Shown piece after piece: positions 43,024 through 52,353 of a DNA stretch of 64,000 bases. The notes beneath the pieces are model-generated. The model was given only the letters and a program-made list of their open reading frames with translations, did no database searches and was not told the DNA's origin. Positions within the stretch are counted from its first letter, which is position 1, and each line of letters begins with the position of its first letter. Origin of the DNA: UBA6136 sp041158345 (GTDB lineage Bacteria > Pseudomonadota > Gammaproteobacteria > Methylococcales > Methylococcaceae); contig JBEBBO010000122.1 in NCBI GenBank assembly GCA_041158345.1, positions 1-64,000 of the forward strand, in the 5' to 3' direction. Made by a program: the position numbers and the translations under genes.

Positions 43024-43106
43024 GTTTCTAGAGTAGGCTGGTTGGCCCCCAAGAATGGGGGAAGCAGTGGGGAGTGAATTGGGAATGCCGGTACAGGAAA
43101 CCCGGT

Positions 43107-43532
43107 TTAAATTTGGTGTGTCTGAAGTTCCATACCGGAAGCTTGATACTGGCGATAGCGGTTGCGACCAGCAAGGCGGACATCAGGGTCTTGGTCAACA
43201 ATCTCTGCGATTCTGGGGTACTCGTCATGTCCTTTTGGCATCATACCGCCAAGATTAAGCAGTACATCCTGACCACCCGGCGCCATTCCACCGAAGCCGA
43301 TTAAGACGGGCGCCTGCCCGCCTTGAGGATCATAAGCCTCATGAGGAACAAAGCTTCCCTGGCGAAAGGTCCAAAGCAGATCGTCGAATTGTTTTGCTTC
43401 GTCCTCAGTATCCAAGGTGACGAAGATGGATAGTCCTTGGCGATAAATCTTCTCTATCAGCCTACAGGCAGTGATCCTGCGTTGAGCAGGATCATCAGAC
43501 TGCAGTACGTAAAAATCTACGCGTGTCGCCAT
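43107..43532 (-). CDS. holC: DNA polymerase III subunit chi
   Basis: HolC (chi) links the clamp loader to single-strand-binding protein. The 141-residue protein shows RVDFYVLQSDDPAQRRITACRLIEK, FDDLLWTFRQGSFVPHE and PVLIGFGG, the family landmarks. The start overlaps the pepA stop by one base (TGATG), so it is coupled. The order pepA-holC-valS is conserved across gammaproteobacteria. Confidence 0.95.
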   Translation of the reverse strand: MATRVDFYVLQSDDPAQRRITACRLIEKIYRQGLSIFVTLDTEDEAKQFDDLLWTFRQGSFVPHEAYDPQGGQAPVLIGFGGMAPGGQDVLLNLGGMMPKGHDEYPRIAEIVDQDPDVRLAGRNRYRQYQASGMELQTHQI

Positions 43533-45019
43533 CAGAGCTGATCAAGGAGATACTGCATGAGCAAGGGAACGGGTCGACCCGTAGCACCCTTTTCTGCGCC
43601 GGTCTTCCAAGCCGTACCAGCAATATCAACATGAGCCCAAGGATAATCCTTGGTGAAGCGTGACAGGAAGCATGCGGCAGTAATACTTCCGCCATCTGGC
43701 CCCCCAATATTGGCCAGATCGGCAAAGTTGGACTTGAGCTGGTCTTGATATTCCTCCCAGAGAGGCATCCGCCAGACACGGTCATACGTCGTTTCGCCCG
43801 CCTTGACCAAAGAGGCAGCCAGCGCGTCATTGTTACTCCAAAGGCCGCTGGGATGCCGGCCCAAAGCGACAATGCAAGCGCCTGTCAGGGTTGCTAGATC
43901 AATCACGGAAGCAGGCTCATAACGCTTCGCGTAATGCAAAACGTCACAGAGCAGCAAGCGACCCTCGGCATCCGTATTGAGAATTTCGATAGTCAGCCCC
44001 GCCATGCTCTTTACGATGTCACCGGGCTTATTGGCCGAGCCGGACGGAAGGTTTTCAGATGCTGCGACCAGTCCAACGACATTGATTGGGAGTTGAAGCT
44101 CAGCAATGGCAGCCATCGTTCCTATCACACTGGCGCCGCCGCACATGTCGTACTTCATCTCATCCATGCCCGCCGATGGCTTGATGGAAATACCCCCGGC
44201 GTCAAACGTCAGACCCTTACCTACCAGGACGTGTGGGGCGGTTTTGGCGGCACCACCACTGTATTCCATGACGATGAGTCGCGCAGGCTCAATGCTGCCC
44301 CGTGAGACGGAAAGGAACGAGTGCATGCCGAGTTCGGAGATCTCCTCCTCACCCAAAATCTTGGTCTTGAGTTTCTTGTGGGACTTGCCAATTTTTTCAG
44401 CCTCATTGGCCAGATAGGTTGGCGTACAAATGTTGCCGGGAAGGTTGCCGAGCTCTCTCGCAATGTTCATCCCCGATGCAATGGCCTTCCCTTCACGAAC
44501 CCCCTGCTGGAGCGCATCGGCATCAGCTTTACCCGAGACCAGGAACGTAACGCGGGATACCTTGCTTTTTGTAACCGGCGGATCGGTCTTGAGCTCGGAG
44601 AACTTGTAGGCCGAGCTTTCAAACACTTCGATAAATTGGCGGACATTCCAGGATTCCGACTGGCCACCAACCGAAACCTCATGGAGGGCAGAGACAATCT
44701 GTTTGGCTGGGGTAGTCAGCGCCGCTCGTGCAGCTGCTGCCAAGCTTTTGCGATAGGACGCGACCGTCACGTCCTCCTTTTTTCCGAAACCGACGGCGAT
44801 AACCCTTTCAATCGCCTCAATACCAGTGTTCCCGATTACCAGAATGTCACCGGGCTTTCCCGAGAAATCATCCCGCTTGAGTAACCTTTCCAGAAGACCT
44901 CCGAGGCGAGCATCCAGCGCTTCCGCGGTTGGTGTGAGCTTACGCTTGTTGAACACCCCGACGATGATGCATGAGGCCTCAAGGTTTTCGACAAATTCAG
45001 ATTTAACCTGGTAGTCCAT
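43532..45019 (-). CDS. pepA: Leucyl aminopeptidase
   Basis: PepA is a two-zinc cytosolic aminopeptidase (family M17), in E. coli also a DNA-binding factor for Xer recombination and carAB control. The 495 residues show LVGKGLTFDAGGISIKPSAGMDEMKYDM, NTDAEGRLLLCDVLHYA, which holds metal ligands and the catalytic arginine, and TLTGACIVALG. ATG 45019 starts MDYQVKSEFVENLEA and has GGAGC upstream. An open extension to 45175 lies in the divergent promoter region and is rejected. It is divergent from lptF. Confidence 0.96.
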   Translation of the reverse strand: MDYQVKSEFVENLEASCIIVGVFNKRKLTPTAEALDARLGGLLERLLKRDDFSGKPGDILVIGNTGIEAIERVIAVGFGKKEDVTVASYRKSLAAAARAALTTPAKQIVSALHEVSVGGQSESWNVRQFIEVFESSAYKFSELKTDPPVTKSKVSRVTFLVSGKADADALQQGVREGKAIASGMNIARELGNLPGNICTPTYLANEAEKIGKSHKKLKTKILGEEEISELGMHSFLSVSRGSIEPARLIVMEYSGGAAKTAPHVLVGKGLTFDAGGISIKPSAGMDEMKYDMCGGASVIGTMAAIAELQLPINVVGLVAASENLPSGSANKPGDIVKSMAGLTIEILNTDAEGRLLLCDVLHYAKRYEPASVIDLATLTGACIVALGRHPSGLWSNNDALAASLVKAGETTYDRVWRMPLWEEYQDQLKSNFADLANIGGPDGGSITAACFLSRFTKDYPWAHVDIAGTAWKTGAEKGATGRPVPLLMQYLLDQL

Positions 45020-45214
45020 AGTAAACTGTTGCTCCGGATAGCTGGATTTTCGGATGGTTTGTGAGCACGTACATATGCCTGCAGAGACCCCGGAAATGAT
45101 TAGCCCGGAAGCATAGCAAGCAAACTGGGCGTCCGTCCAAGGCGATATCGCGCTTTGGTCAAAAGCCGTGACCACGACCCCCTAATTCCGAGAACCTCAG
45201 CCAAGCCAGGACGC
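45020..45214. promoter_or_regulatory. Divergent region pepA / lptF
   Basis: 195 bases separate the two starts, so promoters for pepA-holC-valS (minus) and lptFG (plus) should both lie here. I see no convincing -35/-10 pair and no protein-coding signal. Confidence 0.4.
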
Positions 45215-46351
45215 ATGAACGACCCGATCGTTAGGACCACCCGCCGCGCTAGTCGTTCACTCATGTCGGTCATCGACCGAATGATCGCGATGGAACTTCT
45301 CAAAACCCTGCTTTCGATCCTCTTGGTGTTGGTCACCATTATCGTCAGCCGGAAATTCCTTGGCATCCTGACAAAAGCGATTGAAGGTGAAGTCGCTTCT
45401 GAAACCGTTTTTTCGCTGCTGGGGCTCAAGACGCTCTCCGCCATAGCCATTCTGATTCCTCCCTCTGCCTTTATGGCCGTACTGAGCGTCATGGGAAGAA
45501 TGTATCGGGATCATGAGATGTCGGTTCTCGCTTCTGCCGGAGTCGGGTCCAAGCGACTATTCCAGGCCTTATCTTGGGTCATGATTCCCGTGTTCATTTT
45601 TTCGATCGTCATGGCGCTTGAAGTGATGCCCTGGAGTGAACGAAAAAGTCAGGAACTGATCAACCGCGATACCGAAACGCACGACATCCGAGGCATCAAG
45701 GCAGGCCGGTTCAATGAGTTTAGCTCGGGCGATATTGTTCTTTACGCTGAGGAAATGGATGAAGAGCAGAACATGCGGAAGATCTTCGTCCAAAGCAGTA
45801 AGAATTCGTCTACCTCGGTCGTCATTGCGGACTCCGGACGCCTTCAGAAAGTCCCCAACGGCGATAACTTTGTCATTTTGAATCATGGCAAGCGCTATCA
45901 GGGGGTGCCGGGTGAGCCGACATACACAATCAGCGAATTTGACGAATACGGCGTGCGGATCAGTGGACCGGAGGAAGTGGCCGACAGCCTCAAACGAGAG
46001 GCCATGGCGAGCACGGCGCTTCTGATGAGCGCGACACCCAAGGAATTGGCCGAATTTCAGAAGCGCATCGGTATCCCGCTCGGGGTGATCGCGCTGGCCA
46101 TTCTCGCGGTTCCCCTATCCCGCGTCTCGCCGAGACAAGGACCGTACGGTAGCGTTTTCTATGCGTTTATCATCTACATCGTCTACGAGAACGTACAGAA
46201 AATCACCCAAGGCATGCTGATGAGCGGCAAATTGCCGTGGTGGTCTGCCTATGCCCTAATTTATGGGCTACTTGGCCTCATGACTGTGGTCCTCTTTCTC
46301 AAAAATCTCGGGCCCCGCTGGATTCGTTACCGCCTTAGCAGGAAGTCATAA
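45215..46351 (+). CDS. lptF: LPS export permease LptF
   Basis: LptF is one half of the inner-membrane LptFG permease that pulls LPS out of the membrane. Two groups of three helices flank a periplasmic jellyroll (about residues 110-260). Seen are IDRMIAMELLKTLLSILLVLV, LIPPSAFMAVLSVMGRMYRDHEM, VLASAGVGSKRL and the last helices with PLGVIALAILAVPLSRVSPRQG. ATG 45215 has CCAGG at close distance and gives 378 residues with a basic N-terminal lead; ATG 45263 would remove 16 residues. lptG starts three bases after the stop. Confidence 0.95.
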   Translation: MNDPIVRTTRRASRSLMSVIDRMIAMELLKTLLSILLVLVTIIVSRKFLGILTKAIEGEVASETVFSLLGLKTLSAIAILIPPSAFMAVLSVMGRMYRDHEMSVLASAGVGSKRLFQALSWVMIPVFIFSIVMALEVMPWSERKSQELINRDTETHDIRGIKAGRFNEFSSGDIVLYAEEMDEEQNMRKIFVQSSKNSSTSVVIADSGRLQKVPNGDNFVILNHGKRYQGVPGEPTYTISEFDEYGVRISGPEEVADSLKREAMASTALLMSATPKELAEFQKRIGIPLGVIALAILAVPLSRVSPRQGPYGSVFYAFIIYIVYENVQKITQGMLMSGKLPWWSAYALIYGLLGLMTVVLFLKNLGPRWIRYRLSRKS

Positions 46352-46354
46352 CCC

Positions 46355-47428
46355 ATGATCGGGAGTCTTGATCGTTATATTGCCGGCGAAGTCATCAAGG
46401 GCGCTCTAGTCGCTCTATTGGTTCTTTTGACCTTACTGACTTTTTTCAGCTTCGCTGATGAACTGAGCGACATGGGGAAAGGGGCCTACGGGATGAAGCA
46501 GATTTTTGCTTATCTGCTTTTGACCTTGCCTCGCAACTTTTACGAGCTGCAAGCGCCTGCCGCTCTTGTTGGAAGTCTGGTGACACTTGGAGCGCTCGCC
46601 AACAATCGTGAGTTGGTGGCCATGCAAGCGGCCGGGGTCTCACGAATTCGAATCATCGGCGCTGTCCTTTTGGGTGGCGTTGTTCTGCTGGTTCTGTCGA
46701 TTTTGGTCGGAGAACTCATCGCCCCGCCCTCTGAGCGAGCGGCGCAGAACCTCAAATCGATTGCCCAGACCGATCAAGTCACTTCGCGATCGAAATACGG
46801 TTTCTGGGTTCGTGATCGGAATGTCTTCATCAACATTCGCTCAATTTACGAGCGTCAAACCTTGGGCAAAATCAATATTTACGATATTGGTGAGGGGCGT
46901 GATCTCCTCAAGGCAACGCATGCCAAAGAGGCTGTCCATACGGGACTTCAGTGGCGTCTCAAGAACATCAGCACCACTTATTTTCAAGACAACAAGACGG
47001 TGACCGAGCACCAGGACGATACGGATTGGTCATCTGTCCTTGCCCCTGATTTGTTGAATGCCTTTGTCATTCGTCCTGAAAACCTCTCCGTGATTGAACT
47101 GCTTCATTACATGGAATACCTCAAGGAAAACGGACAGGCTTCTCAAATTGTCGAACAAGCGTTCTGGGGTCGGATCATGAATCCGCTTGTCACTCTCATC
47201 ATGTTGATGGTTGCTGTCCCCTTTGTCATGACGGTTCGGCGCGAAGTCGGAACCGGGCAACGAATTGTGGCTGGGGTCGTCATCGGGCTAGGCTTCCACC
47301 TTTTTGACAAGATGTTTGGCCATTTGGGGCTCGTCTATGAAATGAACCCCCTCTTCTCCGTCGCATTCCCCGGATTTTTGGCGCTCAGCATCGTTACCTG
47401 GGTCCTTTGGCGAATGAAGATCAGCTAA
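46355..47428 (+). CDS. lptG: LPS export permease LptG
   Basis: LptG is the second permease half. The 357 residues start with LDRYIAGEVIKGALVALLVLL and continue with LPRNFYELQAPAALVGSLVTLG, ANNRELVAMQAAGVSRIRI, the jellyroll with KYGFWVRDRNVFINIRSIY, and the C-terminal membrane block FWGRIMNPLVTLIMLMVAVPFVM. It is coupled to lptF. With lptABC at 30334-32256 the window holds every inner-membrane and periplasmic Lpt component; lptD and lptE are elsewhere. Confidence 0.96.
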   Translation: MIGSLDRYIAGEVIKGALVALLVLLTLLTFFSFADELSDMGKGAYGMKQIFAYLLLTLPRNFYELQAPAALVGSLVTLGALANNRELVAMQAAGVSRIRIIGAVLLGGVVLLVLSILVGELIAPPSERAAQNLKSIAQTDQVTSRSKYGFWVRDRNVFINIRSIYERQTLGKINIYDIGEGRDLLKATHAKEAVHTGLQWRLKNISTTYFQDNKTVTEHQDDTDWSSVLAPDLLNAFVIRPENLSVIELLHYMEYLKENGQASQIVEQAFWGRIMNPLVTLIMLMVAVPFVMTVRREVGTGQRIVAGVVIGLGFHLFDKMFGHLGLVYEMNPLFSVAFPGFLALSIVTWVLWRMKIS

Positions 47429-47470
47429 TTTCTGAAACAGTGCAGAACCCTGCTCGGGGGACCATAGGGT

Positions 47471-47490
47471 CTGATTTTTGCTAAAATCAG
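47471..47490. promoter_or_regulatory. Inverted repeat before the thioredoxin-like gene
   Basis: CTGATTTT, TGCT, AAAATCAG is a perfect 8-bp inverted repeat. TAAAAT inside it (47482-47487) could be a -10 element for the gene at 47511, which would place an operator over the promoter. It lies 42 bases after the lptG stop and has no T run, so it is not a standard terminator. Confidence 0.4.
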
Positions 47491-47510
47491 GCGCTAATTA
47501 AGGAATTCTG

Positions 47511-48068
<558 letters not shown>

Positions 48069-48119
48069 ATTAGCCCCACCAAATCCACTCCATTCCATCC
48101 AACCAGTAGGAATCTTTAC

Positions 48120-49295
48120 ATGAGCTTCAAGAGACTGACCGAACTTGACCTGACGGGAAAGCGTGTTCTGATCCGTGCCGATCTCAATGTGCCGGTCAAG
48201 GACGGCAAAGTGACCAGTGAAACGCGCATTCGCGCCAGCGTCCCGACCATCGAACACTGCCTTAAAGCGGGTGCGAGCCGGATTATGGTCATGTCCCATC
48301 TCGGTCGTCCGACTGAAGGCGAGTTTTCTGAAGAATCTTCCATGAGGCCGGTCGCGGATCGCCTGAGCGCTCTTTTGGGTAAGCCCGTGACACTCGCCAA
48401 GAACTGGCTGGATGGCGTAGACAGCGCAAACGGGGAAGTGGTCCTTTGCGAAAATGTTCGCTTTAACAAGGGTGAAAAGAAGGATAACGAAGACCTGGCC
48501 AAACGCATGGCCGGGCTCTGCGATGTGTACGTCATGGACGCCTTTGGAACCGCGCATAGAGCTGAAGCCTCCACGCATGGAGTCGGCATCCACGCCCCCA
48601 TAGCCTGCGCAGGCCTTCTTTTGGCAGCAGAACTGGATGCGCTTGGCAAGGCACTGAAGAGCCCTCAGCGCCCGTTATTGGCCATAGTCGGGGGATCTAA
48701 AGTTTCCGGGAAGCTCGAAGTCCTTGAATCACTGTCCAATCTCTGCGATCAATTGATCGTCGGTGGCGGCATTGCCAACACCTTCATTGCGGCAGCTGGA
48801 TATCCTGTCGGTAAGTCACTTTATGAAGCTGACCTGATTCCGGAAGCTAAGCGCCTTATGGAAAAGGCGAAGTCGCGTGGCGGCGAGATCCCAGTCCCTA
48901 CCGATGTGGTGACTGCGAAGGAGTTTTCAGAGTCTGCAGCCGCAACCATCAAGAAAGTTCAGGATGTCAGCGATGATGACCTGATCCTCGATATCGGGCC
49001 GGAAACAGCGGCTCGTTATGCCGAAATCATCAAATCAGCTGGAACCATCGTCTGGAATGGGCCCGTCGGGGTTTTTGAAATCGAACAATTCAGCCACGGC
49101 ACGCAGGCTGTCGCGAAAGCTGTCGCTACCGGCAAGGGCTTTTCCATCGCTGGCGGTGGAGATACGCTGGCCGCGATCGAAAAATACGGCATCGAAAAGG
49201 ACGTGTCTTACACCTCTACTGGGGGCGGTGCTTTCCTCGAATTCCTTGAGGGCAAGAAACTGCCTGCCGTTGCCATGCTGGAAAGCCGCAACTAA
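48120..49295 (+). CDS. pgk: Phosphoglycerate kinase
   Basis: Pgk transfers phosphate from 1,3-bisphosphoglycerate to ADP. The 391 residues contain VLIRADLNVPVKDGKVTSETRI, HLGRPTEGEF, LCENVRFNKGEKKDN, DAFGTAHRAEAST, VGGSKVSGKLEVLESL and the nucleotide end GGGDTLAAIEKYG and STGGGAFLEFLEG. AGGA lies before the ATG. In many proteobacteria gap, pgk, pyk and fba are adjacent; here pgk is separate from fbaA and has rpoZ downstream. Confidence 0.97.
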   Translation: MSFKRLTELDLTGKRVLIRADLNVPVKDGKVTSETRIRASVPTIEHCLKAGASRIMVMSHLGRPTEGEFSEESSMRPVADRLSALLGKPVTLAKNWLDGVDSANGEVVLCENVRFNKGEKKDNEDLAKRMAGLCDVYVMDAFGTAHRAEASTHGVGIHAPIACAGLLLAAELDALGKALKSPQRPLLAIVGGSKVSGKLEVLESLSNLCDQLIVGGGIANTFIAAAGYPVGKSLYEADLIPEAKRLMEKAKSRGGEIPVPTDVVTAKEFSESAAATIKKVQDVSDDDLILDIGPETAARYAEIIKSAGTIVWNGPVGVFEIEQFSHGTQAVAKAVATGKGFSIAGGGDTLAAIEKYGIEKDVSYTSTGGGAFLEFLEGKKLPAVAMLESRN

Positions 49296-49313
49296 GTTTA
49301 GTTCAAATACCGC

Positions 49314-49340
49314 GCAGGCCCTGATTCACGCAGGGCTTGC
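49314..49340 (+). other. Hairpin after pgk
   Basis: GCAGGCCCTG and CAGGGCTTGC form a 10-bp stem with one G-T pair and loop ATTCACG, 19 bases after the pgk stop. No T run follows, so it may be a pause or RNA-stability element and not a full terminator. Confidence 0.5.
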
Positions 49341-49421
49341 ATGCGTTTGGTCTATACAAATCGTAACGTTTGGGGTAAAACCCATTCAAAAGAAAGTTAT
49401 TTATTGAGAGTATTAAATTTC

Positions 49422-49703
49422 ATGGCAAGAGTGACCGTAGAAGATTGTCTCGACAATGTAGATAATCGTTTCCAGTTGGTTTTGGTCGCCGCAAAACGTG
49501 CGCGCCAGCTTACCATCCATCCTGAAGACTCCAAGGTAGCTTGGGAAAATGACAAGCCAACTGTAGTGGCTCTGCGCGAAATTGCATCGGGCGATATTAC
49601 CCGCGATTACTTAAGCGTACCGGTGAAGCAGGATCGTTTTACCCTTGCGCGCCCCCCTTTCCCCACCCCGGGCCCTGACCTCGACGACGAGGATTTTGAC
49701 TGA
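49422..49703 (+). CDS. rpoZ: RNA polymerase omega subunit
   Basis: Omega helps fold and assemble the beta' subunit and forms part of a ppGpp site on polymerase. The 93 residues start MARVTVEDCLDNVDNRFQLV and continue with AAKRARQL, ENDKPTVVALREIASG and an acidic tail DLDDEDFD. ATG 49422 is the family start. spoT follows after about 50 bases, the conserved rpoZ-spoT pair linking ppGpp synthesis and its target. Confidence 0.96.
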   Translation: MARVTVEDCLDNVDNRFQLVLVAAKRARQLTIHPEDSKVAWENDKPTVVALREIASGDITRDYLSVPVKQDRFTLARPPFPTPGPDLDDEDFD

Positions 49704-49754
49704 TTCCATTCCGGGGGCTTGAGGACAACCGCAACATGACATTCCCTTAAAGAC

Positions 49755-51950
49755 ATGCTCGCGGCTCGAGAGGAAATCGAAGAACCCCAAGATAAGCTGA
49801 TCCGGCGACTCTGTGCGGCGCTGTCCAAATATCTGGAACCCGAACAAGTCGCTGAGGTCGTCAGAGCTTACGAACTTGCCAATCGCGCCCACGAAGGCCA
49901 GACCCGTCTAACCGGGGAACCCTACATTTGCCATCCCCTGTCCGTCGCACTGATCCTTGCCGACATGCGCATGGATATGCGGGGAATCATGGCAGCCATC
50001 ATGCACGATGTGATTGAGGACACCCCAATCACGAAGGCCGAACTCATCGACCAATTTGGTGAGGAAGTGGCCGAATTGGTCGATGGCGTGACCAAACTCG
50101 GCCGCATTGACAGCAAATCCCGCGCTGAAACCCAAGCCCAAAACGTCAGGAAAATGTTCCTGGCGATGGTCAAGGATCTGCGGGTCATCATGGTGAAGCT
50201 TGCAGATCGTCTTCACAACATGCGCACGCTTGAAACGATGGCAAGCCATAAGCGCAGACGAATTGCCTCTGAAACTCTCGATATCTATGCCCCGATTGCC
50301 AACCGGCTGGGCATGCACCAGTTACGACTTGAACTGGAAGATCTCGGCTTCGCGGCCATGTACCCCTTGCGAGCGAAAGTCCTCGCCCAGTCAGTTAAGA
50401 AGGCGCGTGGAAACCGAAAGGAAGTCGTTTCGAGCATAGAAAATTCGATAAAAAAACGCCTCGATGATGCGGGGCTTGGGACTTTTGAAGTCATCGGTCG
50501 AGAGAAACACCTTTTCAGCATTTACCAGAAAATGGTGCGCAAACGCAGGCCGTTTGCAGAAGTCTTCGATGTCTATGCCTTTCGCATTAGCGTTGAAAGC
50601 ATTGATGATTGCTATCGAACGCTGGGGGTTGTCCACAACCTTTATAAGCCCGTACCCGGCCGCTTCAAGGATTACATTGCCGTTCCAAAGGCCAATGGCT
50701 ATCAATCCCTTCACACCGTTCTGGCAGGTCCTTTTGGTCAGCCCATAGAGATTCAGATACGAACACGAGCCATGCATCAACTTGCAGAGGCTGGCATCGC
50801 TGCCCACTGGCTTTACAAGAGCGACGAAAAGGATGCCGAAGCACAGAGCCAGGCCCGAGCCCATGAATGGCTTCAGGATCTCCTGGAAATCCAGAAAAGC
50901 GCGGGTGACTCTCTGGAGTTCCTCGACAACCTCAAGGTCGATCTCTTTCAGCGCGAAGTCTACGTCTTCACTCCACGGGGCCAGATTATCAAGCTGCCGC
51001 GTCAGGCCACCATCGTGGACTTTGCCTACGCCGTTCACACGCACGTCGGTAATACCTGTGTTTCAGCACGCGTCGACCGCCAGCTAGCGCCCCTCCAGAC
51101 TGTCCTCCAGAACGGCCAGACCGTCGAAATCATCACCGCCCCTTGGGCAAGACCGAATCCGCTCTGGTTGAGCTTTGTCGTCACTGCGAAGGCTCGTGCG
51201 GCCATCAGAAATCACCTGCGTAACTTCAAGATGCAGGAAGGTATTGCACTGGGTCAACGGCTCCTGGAGAAAGAACTCGAAACCCTCGGGTACACCTACG
51301 AATCCATATCTGAAGAGCAGATCCAGAAACTACTCAAACGACTGGATATTCCTGATCGCGATGCGTTGCTTGAAGACCTTGGACTCGGCAATCGCCTGCC
51401 GATGTTGGTTGCACGACAGCTCGTTGATCTGGGCCCCGAACAGATCGGCGCCAAGCCGTCTGAAAAGCATCCCTCCCTGACGCCCCTCATCATTCGTGGA
51501 ACTGAGGGCATGGTGGTGAATCTTGCCAAGTGCTGTCGCCCGATCCCTGGCGACCCCATCATCGGGTTCTTTAACCCAGGCAAGGGCATCGTTGTTCACC
51601 TCACCGAATGCAACAACATCGAAGAACTTCGTAAACGACATGGTCACTGGGTCGACGTCCAATGGGACAAGCAGGCTCGCGGTGAATTTCCGGCACTGAT
51701 CCGAATTGAATTGATGAACCAGGTCGGGACCCTTGCCAAAGTTGCGGCTACCATTTCGCGAATGCGCGCCAACATCGAGAATGTACAAATCGTCAATCAA
51801 GATAGCCAATTGTCGATTGATTACATTACGCTCATGGTCAGAGATCGAAACCACCTGGCACAGGTAGTCAAAGAACTGCGCAAACTCTCGATTGTGCTCA
51901 AGATCTCCCGTGTTAAATCTGAACTCCGCAAAAAAAGCACACATGACTAA
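49755..51950 (+). CDS. spoT: Bifunctional (p)ppGpp synthetase / hydrolase SpoT
   Basis: SpoT both makes and degrades the alarmone ppGpp. The 731 residues carry an intact HD hydrolase (HEGQTRLTGEPYICHPLSVA and MHDVIEDTPIT, residues 47-95), so hydrolysis should be active. The synthetase domain has DVYAFRI and KDYIAVPKANGYQSLHTVL. A TGS domain (VYVFTPRGQIIKLP), a linker with AKCCRPIPGDPIIGF and a C-terminal ACT domain (ALIRIELMNQVGTLAKVAATIS) follow. The stop lies within the first codons of ridA (8-base overlap). Confidence 0.96.
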   Translation: MLAAREEIEEPQDKLIRRLCAALSKYLEPEQVAEVVRAYELANRAHEGQTRLTGEPYICHPLSVALILADMRMDMRGIMAAIMHDVIEDTPITKAELIDQFGEEVAELVDGVTKLGRIDSKSRAETQAQNVRKMFLAMVKDLRVIMVKLADRLHNMRTLETMASHKRRRIASETLDIYAPIANRLGMHQLRLELEDLGFAAMYPLRAKVLAQSVKKARGNRKEVVSSIENSIKKRLDDAGLGTFEVIGREKHLFSIYQKMVRKRRPFAEVFDVYAFRISVESIDDCYRTLGVVHNLYKPVPGRFKDYIAVPKANGYQSLHTVLAGPFGQPIEIQIRTRAMHQLAEAGIAAHWLYKSDEKDAEAQSQARAHEWLQDLLEIQKSAGDSLEFLDNLKVDLFQREVYVFTPRGQIIKLPRQATIVDFAYAVHTHVGNTCVSARVDRQLAPLQTVLQNGQTVEIITAPWARPNPLWLSFVVTAKARAAIRNHLRNFKMQEGIALGQRLLEKELETLGYTYESISEEQIQKLLKRLDIPDRDALLEDLGLGNRLPMLVARQLVDLGPEQIGAKPSEKHPSLTPLIIRGTEGMVVNLAKCCRPIPGDPIIGFFNPGKGIVVHLTECNNIEELRKRHGHWVDVQWDKQARGEFPALIRIELMNQVGTLAKVAATISRMRANIENVQIVNQDSQLSIDYITLMVRDRNHLAQVVKELRKLSIVLKISRVKSELRKKSTHD

Positions 51951-52329
51951 GAAGGCCATTCAAACCGATCTCGCCCCTCAAGCTATTGGCACTTACTCGC
52001 AGGCCATACAAACCGGCAATACGGTCTACCTCTCAGGTCAGATCCCACTAGATCCAACGACGATGAATTTAGTCGAGGGGCCGATTGAAGCTCAGATTCA
52101 TCGCGTTTTCGAAAACTTGAGTGCCGTCGCCGCAGCTGCCGGCGGATCATTGGATGATGTCGTCAAACTGAATGTCTTTCTTACCGACCTAGGCCATTTT
52201 GCAAAGGTCAACGAAATCATGAGCACCTATTTCACTCAACCCTATCCGGCGAGGGCAGCAATTGGTGTCGCCGCCCTTCCCCGTGGTGCGCAAGTTGAAA
52301 TGGACGCTGTTTTGGTCCTTGTGGGCTAA
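51943..52329 (+). CDS. ridA: 2-iminobutanoate/2-iminopropanoate deaminase RidA
   Basis: RidA hydrolyses reactive enamine/imine intermediates from PLP enzymes. The 128-residue YjgF-type protein has IGTYSQAIQTGNTVYLSGQIP, FENLSAVAAAAGGSLDDVVKLNVFLTD and the catalytic arginine motif YPARAAIGVAALPRGAQVEMDAV. ATG 51943 overlaps the spoT stop by eight bases, and recG follows after 24 bases. The order spoT-ridA-recG is common in gammaproteobacteria. Confidence 0.95.
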   Translation: MTKKAIQTDLAPQAIGTYSQAIQTGNTVYLSGQIPLDPTTMNLVEGPIEAQIHRVFENLSAVAAAAGGSLDDVVKLNVFLTDLGHFAKVNEIMSTYFTQPYPARAAIGVAALPRGAQVEMDAVLVLVG

Positions 52330-52353
52330 GCGTCTCGAAAAGTCCTGGTTAGA

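Noticed and set aside
45020..45175. Upstream in-frame extension of pepA
   Set aside because: It falls in the divergent promoter region and the normal pepA start is at 45019.
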